A stretch of 64,000 bases of DNA. Origin: Bagarius yarrelli (lineage: Eukaryota > Chordata > Actinopteri > Siluriformes > Sisoridae). Shown here piece after piece: positions 1 to 10,703 of the stretch. The stretch lies in NCBI GenBank assembly GCA_005784505.1, contig VCAZ01000042.1, forward strand, positions 1,429,233-1,493,232, given 5' to 3'. The notes under the pieces were generated by a model that saw only the letters and a list, made by a program, of their open reading frames with translations, ran no database searches and was not told the DNA's origin. Both the position numbers and the translations under genes were made by a program. Every line of letters begins with the position of its first letter. Positions within the stretch are counted from its first letter, which is position 1.

Positions 1-204
1 TAAACCAGTGTAGAAGCTTATCTCACCTTAATCTCACTTTAAAACTGTAGATTTGAACAACTGGACTTGGTTAACCTGAATTGAATAAATCTCAATCTTA
101 TTTCAATTCAGCAGTGTAGACTTGTGTGACTGGACTGTTTGGCAGCTTTGAAGCTTGAAGGCCCAGGAGAGTTTTTGAAGGACGCGGTTATAGGAATTCA
201 GTGC

Positions 205-497
205 ATAGTGCATACAGTAGGTCATAGATGTTGAGGCTTTCTATGGGAGTGACGAGGTTGGACAGGATTAGGAACAAGTTCATCAGGGGGACGGCTCATG
301 TTAGATGTTTTGAGGAGAAAGTCAGGGAATCCAGATTGAGGTGGTTTGGACATGTACAGCAACTATATTGGTAGAAGGATGTTAGAAATGAAGCTACCAG
401 GCAAAATGCAAATAGGAAGACCAAAGAGGAGGTATATGGATGCGATTAACGAGGACATGAAGTCAGTGGGTGTGAGTGAACAGGATGTGTAACTAGA
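205..497 (+). mobile_element. 3' fragment of an RTE-like LINE
   Basis: Broken frames give the end of a LINE open reading frame: phrases like TRLDRIRNKF, RWFGHV, and MKLPGKMQIGRPKRRYMDAI. The same stretch TRLDRIRNEFIRG is found in the longer copy at 14760-16884, so both belong to one family. The terminal GCGACCCC tail of that family is missing here. Inactive. Confidence 0.7.
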
Positions 498-741
498 AGC
501 ACATCCAAGGCCAGGAAGTAATTTCAACCCCTTGAAAACTTGATTTTAGTGTCTAATAAACAATCTTGTATAGAAGCCCCTTTTTTGGTTACAAATACAG
601 AGTAAACATCACTACTCTTTATCAACATTTTATTCATGTATTAATGAGTATTTCTATGCACAAAATGTTTAAATATGCGACCGACAAGATGTTTGGCTAC
701 ATAGAACTACAGAACGGATATAATATTATATTTTAAGACAG

Positions 742-935
742 AGGAAGTGTTAGCGTAGTGGTTACATTTTTGGACTTCTAACTGGAAGATTGGGGTTCTA
801 TTCCCACCACCACCAAGTTGCCACTGCTGGACCCTTAAGCAAGGCCCTTAAACCCCCAATTGCTTAGTTGTATAAAAGGTATAAATGTATGTTGCTCTGG
901 ATAAGGGCGTCTGGCAAATGCTGTAAATTTAAATG
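742..935 (+). mobile_element. tRNA-derived SINE, family A (L2-type tail)
   Basis: Pol III A box (TAGCGTAGTGGTTA) and B box (GGTTCTATTCC) are followed by the body CTGGACCCTTAAGCAAGGCC and the tail CTCTGGATAAGGGCGTCTGG ending AAATG. An 8-bp direct repeat TAAGACAG flanks it (734-741 and 936-943), as expected of a target-site duplication. Confidence 0.85.
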
Positions 936-941
936 TAAGAC

Positions 942-1917
942 AGCAGTTTAGACCTGAGTGACTGGACTTTGTTTGACAGCTTTAAAGCATCCTGCTTCCG
1001 ATTTTTATTTTGTGAATGATACCTTGACAGATGTGTGCGAAGTGCAGTCTACTTATTAAAGGAGCATAAACAATTCAAATAAAGACTGCCACTGAGGTTC
1101 TGGTTGACCACAGTAGGTCACAACTCATTGTTGTGTTATATTTGCAGACTTTACAGCACCATTTCATTGCACCGATTATAAAATGACACTTGAGGACATT
1201 ACACATTTTAACTGATTTTACAATGTTTATTTGCATTTCTAATTTAATCATTCAATTTAGCCAGTACTTAACTTACAAATGAAACATATTAAATTTAATA
1301 AAATCCACAAACCCACAAAAGGCCTTTCTACAGTGTAAACTCATCTCAGTGTGCTGTATGTGTAAGTGCATTCAACGAGCAAAACAGAAACTAAACCCAC
1401 CACTTAATAGCTTTGCTACTAAAATTGTATTTTATTCAAAAAACAATGCTATTATTACACTACTAAGAAATTTGGTTAAATTGGTAGCTGTGCTACTTGT
1501 AGCAATGCTACTGCCCAACAGTGACTGTTTGTAATGTCTCTTATCATCTCTGGATGATCTGTCAACTCAGTTGCTATTGGCTTGCCACTGCATTGCTATT
1601 AATTAAATCTGAATGAAACTGGAGTCTTTGGGGTCGTGTTGAGCTGCAAATTCATAACGTTCTAAATATATTCAGTTCATGTGAAATAAAGTTCCCGTAT
1701 TTAGTGCAAAGGTTGTCTCCAGTCTGGTTGATTACAGCTACAGGCAGTAGCTGTAATCAAGTGTCAATTTTTACATTTAAAAATTATTTTAAACGTTTTA
1801 AAATGTAATAACTTAAATAATAAACCAAAAACATATTAGATGTTTGTTGCAATAACACTGTACAATAAAGCTCATATTCTTTGTTAATTAAGATCTGATT
1901 CAATATAACTAAAATAA
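942..1917. other. upstream stretch with no recognised feature
   Basis: AT-rich sequence. A 61-codon open frame at 1349-1534 has no family features and is taken as chance. No exon, tRNA or repeat recognised. Confidence 0.5.
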
Positions 1918-3335
1918 TGTCACGTATGTAACCCTTCTTTCCTAAAGAAGAAAAAAGAGACATCACAGCGGTGACCGACAAATGGGAAATTACACTAGGT
2001 AGACCAATTCTCCAGGAGAATTGAAACACAGCAATGAACATTGACTTCCGAATATTAGATCCAATAATCTACACTGTTTTTTTAACAATTTTTGTGAGTT
2101 GTTACACTGTTTGTAATCTAGCGTACCAGTATTAAGCTGATTTAAAGCACTTTTTACGTCACTCTGGATAAGAGCAACTGCTAAATTATAAATGCCGCTT
2201 AAAGTGTTTCTGTTTTTGTCTTTATACTTCACTGTATACTTGTATATACCCCGCTCAGTTAAAAAAAGGGGATGCTGTGAAAAACATATCCTCAATGGGG
2301 TGGAAATAATACACATATGGACTAACTCCACAGGACTGTTTGCATGTGGAAGTCTCTGGGTCACCCATACACAGTATGGGCAGCTGCACCATCTGCAGCA
2401 AGGACTGTGCCAAGGAAAAACATAGGCTTGAAGCTTTAACGTGGATGAATACACGTATGGGATACCTTCAGGGTCACTACATATAGACACAGCTTTAATG
2501 AATTCTGGATTTTAAAAAATTCCTGGAGTAAGCATTCTGCTAACGTGAGCTTGATAGGGTTAACAGGCCAAGTTGATGGCATCTACTTACCAGTGGGCCA
2601 GTCTATGCTCCAACACAGCCTTTCCTTTCTTCCAGTCTCAGCTCCTCTGAGGTCCTGAAGCTTTGCATCTGGCCCACGTATGCTAATTTTTTTTACGGCA
2701 CTTGGCAGACGCCCTTTACCAGTCTTTTTATATACAATTAGGAAATTCGGGGGGCCTTGCTCAGGGACCAAGCGGTGGCAACTTGGTGGTGCTGGTAATC
2801 GAACCCCGATCTTCAAATTATCAGTCCAACACCATAACCACTGCACTACCACTACTCATAGTACTGTATGAATGGGGAAGAAAGAAGCTAGAGCTGGATC
2901 TGCCTTTTCTAGTTGCAGTGCTTGCAGGTTAACTATGTAGTCTCTAAAAGAATTGGTAGAAACCTTGGTCATAATTCACTGGTTACCCGCTTCCTTCTTG
3001 GGGTGAGGAGGCTCAGACCTGCATGGCAACTGAGATGTCCGTCTTGGGACCTGTTGGTAGTTCTGAGGGGGGGCCCCCCAGGTAGGGTCAAGTTGTTTCT
3101 TCACTCCCCATAGTGATACAGGCTCCCTGCCCTCTCTGGAGTAGACCAGGGAGGAGCAAACCTTTTATGCCCTATTAAAAGCCTGACTTACCATAGCTGA
3201 ATGCTTGTACTTCTTGGTCAATGACTTTAACCTAATCATGATGTTTCGTCTTACAATACAAAGATGTGGTCATGCAGGAAGCATTACTATAGCGCATTAT
3301 TCCCTAAGGTTACATACATAACCTCAGAGGTTTAA
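1918..3335 (+). mobile_element. DIRS-type retroelement relic (mosaic)
   Basis: The left part has CACGTATGTAACCCTTCTTT and the right part CCTAAGGTTACATACATAAC, both like the ends of fish DIRS elements. Between them, plus-strand 2970-3110 reads LVTRFLLGVRRLRPAWQL then PSWDLLVVLRG, the start of a DIRS tyrosine-recombinase domain; a similar peptide appears at 35440-35590. A family A SINE has inserted at 2680-2862. No intact frame. Family assignment is by recognition only. Confidence 0.55.
2680..2862 (-). mobile_element. SINE family A, minus strand
   Basis: Read on the minus strand it shows GTGCAGTGGTTATGGTGTTG (A box region), GGTTCGATTACC (B box), GAGCAAGGCC and the tail GGGCGTCTGCCAAGTGC. It lies inside the DIRS relic, so it is the younger insertion. 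Confidence 0.8.
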
Positions 3336-3350
3336 TACTCAGTCTGCCCT

Positions 3351-3527
3351 CATTTACATTTACATTACATTACATTTGCCAGAGCGACTTACATTAATCT
3401 CTTTTTACATCGGAGCAATTGGGAATTGAGAGCTTTGCTCAGGGGCCCTGCTCAGGGTGGCTTGGTGATGCTAGGAATCGAACCCCGGTCTTTCTGGTAT
3501 CACCTTACCACTAAGCCACCACTTCCC
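3351..3527 (-). mobile_element. SINE family A, minus strand, diverged
   Basis: Minus-strand reading gives GGAAGTGGTGGCTTAGTGG, a B box GGGTTCGATTCC, CAAGGC-like body and a GTCGCTCTGGCAAATG tail shortened by a deletion. Followed by TACATT repeats. Confidence 0.75.
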
Positions 3528-4364
3528 CATTTATGTTATTACTTCTTAAGCAAAACTGCTGGTTGCAAGTCTTTTCACATTGGTATAGCAAACAATAATC
3601 TAAGTGGTCTTAATTCATATGTTTGGTATTTTAGTACTGTTACTGTTTTTTTCACTAATTAATGTCTTGTGAAGTTTTGTAGTAATGTTGTGTCTGGTCA
3701 TTTCGTCTCTGTCCGCTCATGCATTCAAGAGGTGTGAGTTTGGACAGTGAGGGTGGGATGTACACATTCAATGCTAACAGGCTTTAGCTACAGGAATTTT
3801 TTAAATTGTCAGACTGCACCTTTAACTGTTGGTTTTTAAAGGATAATTTTTAAAGAAGAGAAAAAAGGTAAGTCAAATTTTTCATGTCAGTTGATGAATG
3901 GTGTGGGAAAAGAGTGATAAGATCTACCTGCTGCAACAACACATAAGAAATAGGGTTTCCTCAGGGTTTACCTTCTTCTATTATTAAAGACCTGAATAAC
4001 AAACAGAACTAGGAAATCAGATGCCAGAGCCCAGCTGAAATCCAGATGGAAGACTTTATAAGGCTATGTTATCATATTTTTGATCAGCAAAAAGTATGTT
4101 TCTGTGTCTGATTTATTAAACTTTACTCAGTTGGGTTTAATGGAAAAAAACCACACACAATTATCTGAAATGTTGTATGCTGTAGCATCATGATATCCGT
4201 TTACAGGAAGTAAAAGGCCCAGACCTGCACAAACTGAGATTCATCAAGACATGGTTTGCTAAAATTACTATTGAGTATCTTGCACTGGGCTGTGATCCTA
4301 ATCTCAAGGAGCACATTATGAATAAACTATTACACAGACGGCACGCCAAACTTGTATCATTAAT
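3528..4364. other. no recognised feature
   Basis: AT-rich sequence, no exon-like frame with splice sites and no repeat I recognise. Confidence 0.45.
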
Positions 4365-4625
4365 AATGATGGCAGGGTCCTTTCTGTGTGGAGTTTGCAT
4401 GTTCTCCCCGTGCTTGCGTGGGTTTACTTCGGGTTCTCCGGTTTCCTCTAACAGTTTAAAAACATGTATGTTAGATTGATTGGTGATTCCAAATTGCACA
4501 TAGGAGTGAGTGTGAGAGTGTGTGGTCCTGAGATGGACTGGTGACCTGTTCAGGGTGTACCCCTCCTGCCTTTTGTCTTTTCAGAGATGGCTTGAATAGA
4601 CTTCAGCAGATCCCAGTGACCCCGA
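4365..4625 (+). mobile_element. SINE family B (GTTCTCCCCGTG family), 5' truncated
   Basis: Contains GTGTGGAGTTTGCATGTTCT, CCCCGTGCTTGCGTGG, GATTGATTGGTGATTC, ATGGACTGGTGACCTG and CAGGGTGTACCCC, a very widespread teleost repeat. The full-length copy at 21855-22179 shows it has a tRNA-like head, absent here. Confidence 0.8.
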
Positions 4626-5789
4626 CAAATTGGTGGTTTTTACAAAAGTTCTTGTTTTTGGCCTTCATATTTGGTTTTCAAATATGCTAAAATTTTATCA
4701 GACACATACACAAAAATATTTAATTGCAACATGTTATGTCTTATTCTGTACATAGCAGCTTTAAATCCAATCAGCAGCCAAATGAAATCAGTTGTAACAC
4801 TTTCTTTTGGAAGTTTTTGTAGCAAATGCTGTCACTAATGTTACTGGCTATGTTCAAAATCTGGATATTATTATTTTTGCCTACTCACCTATTAATTTAT
4901 TTTCTATCTGCTGGCGGACGGTGACAGCCATTGAAACTATACCTGAATATGTGTGCAGAGATAACAATATTCTCATTTAAGTATTATCAGTTAACTGACC
5001 TAGTGACCACAGTGCCACCCACAGTGGCCTTTATGCTTTTTTTAATGAATGGCTATATAAATTAAATACAATTAAATAAAATTGCACTTTTCTAGTATTA
5101 TAAGGCCATTCTTTTATTATTTGAACTGCCTCTTTAAAAATCTGTAGTCCTTAAACTAAAGGATTGCTCTCACATTTGTCATTTTACATCAGGTAAGGGA
5201 AAAAATAGTGCAAATGTTCCCGCATCACCAACAGGCAATAGACACAATAGAGACATTACAGTTTCTTAGTTGCTTAATTGCTTGTGTCTTTGTTTTTTAA
5301 ACAATATGACAGAAACCACTTTACTGAAAATTGAAAAACATTAAAGTAACAGTACACATCACATAATATGAAGCATTAATTAATTAATTAACTTGACTTG
5401 ACTAACATACCTTAACTTGACATAACATGGCATAAACACTAGCATAAACATGAACATGAATAAATTTATCAGTGTGTTACAAACAATCATCCAAAGACAC
5501 ATGGCTACACAGGGGCTATATACAAACACAAGACTAACAAGGAACACATTTACTAAACAAACACTTGAATAAATAAGCAACACATGACCAAACAAACCAA
5601 CAACAACAAGACACGAGGACAAGGGAAATCACATGACAGGAAGACAAGAGGAACAAGGATCACATGACAAAGACATAACAGGAAATAAACAAAGAACCAA
5701 GAACAATGACTCAAAAGATAAAGTCAAGTCAAATCAAGAGTCCCCAACTAAGCAAGCCAGAGACAGGAGCAATTAACCAAAACTCCACC
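4626..5789. other. no gene; AT-rich, then A-rich direct motifs
   Basis: 4626-5370 is AT-rich with nothing recognised. 5380-5760 is purine-rich with repeated ACATGAC/AACAAG motifs after a TTAATTAATTAA run; it resembles the minus strand of a fish LTR, but no border could be set. Confidence 0.4.
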
Positions 5790-5925
5790 AGTGACAGAAT
5801 GGAGAAAAAACCTTGGGAGAAACCAGGCTCACTCAGGGGGTCAGTTCTCCTCTGACCAGACAAACCAGTAGGTTACCCATGCTGCAGAAAAGTTCCCATG
5901 GTCTTGTCCAGATAGCTATCTAAAA
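5790..5925 (+). repeat. teleost interspersed repeat (CTTGGGAGAAACCAGGCTCA motif)
   Basis: The string CCTTGGGAGAAACCAGGCTC followed by GTCAGTTCTCCTCTGACCAG is one I recognise as a common interspersed repeat in fish genomes. The class is not certain. Confidence 0.55.
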
Positions 5926-7590
5926 GACAAGATATTACTGAGAAACTGCCTTATTGTCTTTAAGTGTTGGCGGCGACGTGAGCTCGGAATAACTATAAAT
6001 ATATTGTGTGATTAAAACCTTACAGCTACAGTTTTACTCTGACCAACCAATCAGAGGACAGAAAAATGCTGATGTTATTGTAGACCAGCTACATGGCTCT
6101 GTAAGATTAAGTTAAAATCTGATTGGCTAAAGAAACAGTCAGCACTACTGATTCTGAAGGTCCTGGGCACATAGAGGCTAAAATCTGATTGGACAAAAAA
6201 TCTAACATCCACATACACGTACTGGGAGCAGTGCAGCAAGAGAAACGCTACGAAATAAAAATAACAAACTGTTGGGAATAAATTAATACAATTTCATAAA
6301 ACAAATATTAGAATTTGGGTTGTAAATGTAGGTCAGTGCTCACCACTGTATTGTTCACAATTGTACGTTATATGATACTGCATGTTATAAGTTATATAAC
6401 ATATATAATAAAATAATACATTTTAAATTTCAAGCATGTAGGACAGTTTTAAAATATAAGTTCTCTTAGTCAGTTTTAACTAATATTCACGTTTTATATT
6501 TATCACTCTAGTCCTGAAAGAAGGCAGACACAAATACACATTTAAAAGGTTTCAGCGTCAGTATAATGCTTTCTAATGTGCAATTCATTGAAATATAACA
6601 CACACACACACACTCTTACACACTGATACGATAAAATACATTTAAAACAGAATGATGTTGTATTTGATTTGATTACATTAATGTGGCCAGTGAGTTATGG
6701 GTGCAGGAAAATGAACAGTCTCCAGTGATCCTGAGCGACAGAACAATTTAGCAGGAACTAAATTGGAACTAATAAGAATAAAACACGTTCAAATCCATCT
6801 GCTCTGTAAGAAAGGAACTTGAAAAAAAGACAGGAAAACAAGAATTCATCTTCCTTCCTACAGACTCAACATATCTGTGTCAAGGTACTTTCAATTAAAC
6901 ATATGTCAGTAGGGGTTATAGAGTTGCGTCTTTGAAGATCACTCAACACTTCTTGTCGGAAATCTAATGTAAGCAAAGAGTGGTGAGAAAGCAAGGGAGC
7001 AAAAGAAACATGCTGTCAAGTATAAAATACAGTATAGACTATTTTTATACATTTTTATATATTTGAAAGTATACATTTTGTATTGGGCACTGTTAAAGGG
7101 AAATATACAACTAACTGCATAGTGTGCTTTAACATTCCACCCTGAAATTAATATATGAAATTAAATTCTCTTACTTATTGTATTTTGTATTTTTTTAGAG
7201 TTAAATTTACTTACATTTAATTTAGCTAATTTCTATGGATTTGAGCCGCACGCAAACAGAGCAATTTATAAAGAGCTGTTATATGTATTATACTGTACAT
7301 GCATGCTTCAGGCTCTTTATCTACCCTGTTTACCCCTGCTTACCTCGATTTTGTATAAGCATAGTACTATACAGATAAATGTCCAATTTCAAACCAAATT
7401 TCTTCTCAGGAATCTGCACACAGAGTTTTGCCTGACACGATCATGATATTTTGGTGATGATTTATTGTCTAATTAATTAAAGTGATTATGACGATTTATT
7501 GCTTAACGCCTTTACAGATTAATTGTTTATCTTATGGCTTTGATAATTGTTTGCAGTATGTAATTAACCCACTTCATTTGAACACAGCCC
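5926..7590. other. no recognised feature
   Basis: AT-rich, with a short CA run at 6598-6613. AATCTGATTGGCTAAAGAAA and AAATCTGATTGGACAAAAAA occur near 6116 and 6180 as a short diverged direct repeat. No exon could be supported. Confidence 0.4.
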
Positions 7591-8107
7591 TTGGGTGTAG
7601 CTGCCTATCATAATTGCTCCCCAGTTCGTGAGGGAGGCATCTGTCATAAGTGTTACATGATGACTGAGAGCTCCGCGTTCCAAACTTTGCACCAGGAACC
7701 AATGGTCCCTCCATATATAATGTTTAAAGGCATTGCCGCGAAACCTTGGTTTTGCAGAGTGAATTGCCCCTTAGGGGGAAACCCCTTGCTTCTGAGCTGT
7801 AGTGATCCCTTAATTAGCAGGCAAAACAGTGTCATGTTGGATGCTGCTGCTATGAGGCCCACAGGTCTGTGTAAGCTTGGCCTGCATTGAGACCGATTTC
7901 CAGATGACTCCCAAGTAGATAACGGTCTGAGCTGGAGAAACTAGGTTTTTCTTGTTTTTTTTAACTCCAGCCTCTGGATATGTATTAGCCAGTCATCTAT
8001 GAAATTTAATATGCAGATGCCCTTAAGTTGCATTGGAACCAGCGCAGCATTCATGCACTTTGTGAACATACAGAGTGACAGAGAACGGCCGAGAGGCAGG
8101 ACCCTGA
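7591..8107 (-). mobile_element. DIRS-type reverse transcriptase/RNase H fragment
   Basis: The minus strand encodes MFTKCMNAALVPMQLKGICI then LNFIDDWLI, a reverse-transcriptase catalytic box with FIDD in place of YxDD, then MGLIAAASNM and further broken RNase H-like sequence. This order and wording are typical of fish DIRS pol. Frames are interrupted, and a family A SINE sits at the 5' side (8108-8284). Confidence 0.7.
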
Positions 8108-8284
8108 GAAGTTGTGGCTCAGGGTTAAGGTGTTGGACTACAACCCGAAGATTGTGGGTTTGATTCCCACCTTCACTGGGCCCCAGAGCAAGGCTCTCAA
8201 CCCCCCAATTGCTCAGTTGTATATAGGAGATAAATGTAAGTGGCTCTGGATAAGGGCGTCTGCCAAATGCTGTAAATTTAAATG
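8108..8284 (+). mobile_element. SINE family A
   Basis: GTTGTGGCTCAGGGTTAAGG (A box), GGGTTTGATTCCCACC (B box), GAGCAAGGCTCTCAACCCC, and the tail CTCTGGATAAGGGCGTCTGC ending TTTAAATG. Inserted in the DIRS relic. Confidence 0.85.
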
Positions 8285-9844
8285 TTAGAACTAGGGTTGT
8301 GTTGTGCATACATGAATGAAAATGGACTCCAATGTCGATTCTGGCATTTTCATGACAGATATTTTGTTGGGACTAAGTGGTTTTAAAGCAAGTTTGACAG
8401 GCTTGAATTATTGTAATTTTACATTTTATGTTCAAAAGAAACTAAACAGTTTAGTTAAGCCTAGAAACAAAACTAAAAATTGAAGCAAAACAATAATAGA
8501 AAAGCGATAATAAGTAAAAACAATAAGAATACTTTAATACAGGTGTTTTATTGTTTTGAGTGACATTACACATACAATTAGCTCAGCACTTACTGAACGC
8601 TAATGAAAAATGTTTGGAAAATCAACAACACATAATACAAACCTCAATAATGTTGCCTTGACACAATAGACCATAATGATTTACAAAATTATTTAGAGAA
8701 TAACCAGTTTAATCATCACTATTGTCAGGCTGATATTGATATATATATAATTGGTGTATATGTTTTAATTGTGCCTTCCTGTGTGTTTTTAAGGTTGCTG
8801 AATAGCATGTGACAAAAATGCAAACATGTAATATTAAAAAATAAATTAAATGAAATAATTATTAACATTAATCCATTGATTTGTGCTATAATTCACTGTG
8901 TGCGAGACACCTAAATTGCATCCGCATGATCATGCAATGACTGAACACCGATATAAGACACCATGCTTTAAATGATCACTGAAGATCATTTAAAGCATGG
9001 AGTCTTATGGAAGAAGACGAAGGTCTAAAATTTCTTGTCTTGCTGCAGTAAATAAATCTTGTGCGTATGATCTGCAGGCTAAGTCACGTTCGATGGTACG
9101 GGTCTGATTGAATAAAGTGTGGCTGACTAATATAAGAGCCTGTTCCCTAGATCGAACCGCTTTAATTATATTTTCGTTACTATTGGTGATGTGTTAAAAC
9201 CAGTGATGTGTCACACAAAATGGCCACTTGCTTTGCCAACTATTTTAAATACAGAAGAGAGACGGAATAATTTTGTATGTAAGGCAGAATCAAGCTCAGC
9301 CATACCTCAAATTGGGCAATCCCTCACAAACTGAATTGAGTGGGTGTAAATGGCACGTGTTAAAGTTATCACTCTGTATGTCAGCGATATAACATTCATA
9401 GATTTGTATTATATGTCCTTACTTTTCATAGTCTAACAGATGTATATCAAGTATAAACACATTTAGTCTTGTGATCTGAAACAATAGTGCATTGAAAAAG
9501 CCAGCACCTGAGCCTCACTAGTGGCAGCATGCGAAAGCTGATGAGGTTATTCTTTTCGGCTGTTGCTTTTCTTCTTCACAGAAATTGTAAGGGCTTATGC
9601 GCTAGCTAAAAAAATCGAAATGCATCACAGAACTCGGCTTAAATTTATTTTTTGCCTTGATAGCAAAAATAAATGATCCAATATTAAAGCCTACACATTT
9701 CTCAAAACACTCAAAAAGTAGGTAATATCTATTCCTTTGTCACGAATTGTACATACATTTATTTATTATGAGTATGAATTGTGGAATTGCTACGTATAAT
9801 CAAGGACACAGGAAAAGAGCAGATCAAATGCCCTCTCCCTCTCC
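8285..9844. other. no gene; contains a hairpin
   Basis: AT-rich sequence with no exon I can support. The hairpin at 8953-9008 is listed separately. Confidence 0.4.
8953..9008. repeat. near-perfect 25-bp foldback with 6-nt loop
   Basis: Arms 8953-8977 and 8984-9008 pair along 25 positions with one A-A mismatch (8960 against 9001); the loop is ACTGAA. The core CCATGCTTTAAATGATC is perfectly mirrored. It could be the remnant of a foldback or MITE-type transposon, or a miRNA-like precursor; sequence alone does not decide. Confidence 0.85.

Positions 9845-9894
<50 letters not shown>
9845..9894 (+). repeat. (CT)n microsatellite
   Basis: About 25 uninterrupted CT units, followed by GAGCTG. A likely length-variable marker about 350 bp before tnr coding exon 1. 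Confidence 0.97.
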
Positions 9895-9897
<3 letters not shown>

Positions 9898-10231
9898 CTG
9901 TTATACATTTAATGTCTGTTCCAGATTAAATAGGTATCTTGCCTAAATATGTGTGCAAACAATGCTGATATGTTACTCTATTGAATTAATATATTTGTAA
10001 ATACGACTCAGTGCCTCACTAGCTACTAACCTTAGCCTATGCGTATACATCTATACTATAAAAGCATAGCCTTTTAAAAGTATTTTAAGAATAATTTTCA
10101 GAAGCCTTATACACTATGTACTGGCCCTGATTTCCTGCCAGTGCCAAAATCCAAAAGAATCATATTTTTGTATTGTTCATTTTTATGAATTACTTTATAA
10201 TTTTGTTTCTTTTTATCTGTATGTTTTTTAG
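9895..10231. other. sequence just upstream of tnr coding exon 1
   Basis: AT-rich intron-like sequence ending in the acceptor tract. No TATA or CpG-island-like sequence is evident, in keeping with this being the end of a 5' intron. Confidence 0.45.
10219..10231 (+). promoter_or_regulatory. splice acceptor just before the tnr start codon
   Basis: A T-rich tract ending in TTAG is followed nine bases later by the ATG. All downstream exons show the same style of acceptor. This implies that the tnr 5' UTR begins in one or more separate upstream exons. Confidence 0.7.
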
Positions 10232-10703
10232 GCCAAAGCCATGATGTGTGGGTCCATAAATGCATTGTGTTCTCTGATGAGCCTGGCACTACTGTTCCTT
10301 AGTGTTACTGGCGAGCCAAAAAATAAGGAAGAAACTGTATGGACAGCTAGAATCAAGCGGCAAGTCGCAAATGGTGGTGGCAATACCAACAATCAGAGCC
10401 AACCCATGATCTTTAACCATGTGTACAACATTAATGTTCCACTAGAGTCATTGTGCTCAATGGATTTGGAGGCAAAGGGATCCACAGGAAGTGAAACAAC
10501 TGAGGTGTATGAGGATCAATTAGTTGACTCAGATAGCCAGGTGACTTTCACCCACCGCATCAATATTCCTATGGCAGCATGTCCATGTCTGGCTTCAGCC
10601 ATGCTGCAACAGCTAGTAAGTCGCATAGAGATGCTGGAGAGAGAAGTGTCACTGCTTAGAATACACTGTAGTGGAGCTTGCTGTGAAGATAACTTAGTCT
10701 CGG
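10232..10703 (+). CDS. tnr: tnr coding exon 1: signal peptide, dibasic site, assembly region
   Basis: The exon follows a TTTTTTAG acceptor; nine untranslated bases precede ATG ATG at 10241. Residues 1-154. A hydrophobic segment (about residues 6-23, ending VTG before EPK) is the signal peptide. RIKR at 37-40 is a furin-type site. Next comes the tenascin-typical stretch FNHVYNINVP, then Cys72, Cys114 and Cys116, the motif FTHRINIP, and a heptad-patterned helix at about 118-141 (LVSRIEMLEREVSLL), followed by Cys143 and Cys147-148. In tenascins this region joins subunits as coiled-coil trimers through disulfides. The exon ends with G before GTAAGT (phase 1). Confidence 0.95.

Noticed and set aside
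742..935. possible tRNA genes in SINE heads (this and the other family A, B and C copies)
   Set aside because: A and B boxes are present, but no cloverleaf with a proper acceptor stem or anticodon arm can be drawn, and each head continues into a SINE body.
1990..2490. 166-residue open frame on the minus strand upstream of tnr
   Set aside because: No domain or signal recognised; it lies within the DIRS-like relic and has no splice or promoter context. Likely chance.
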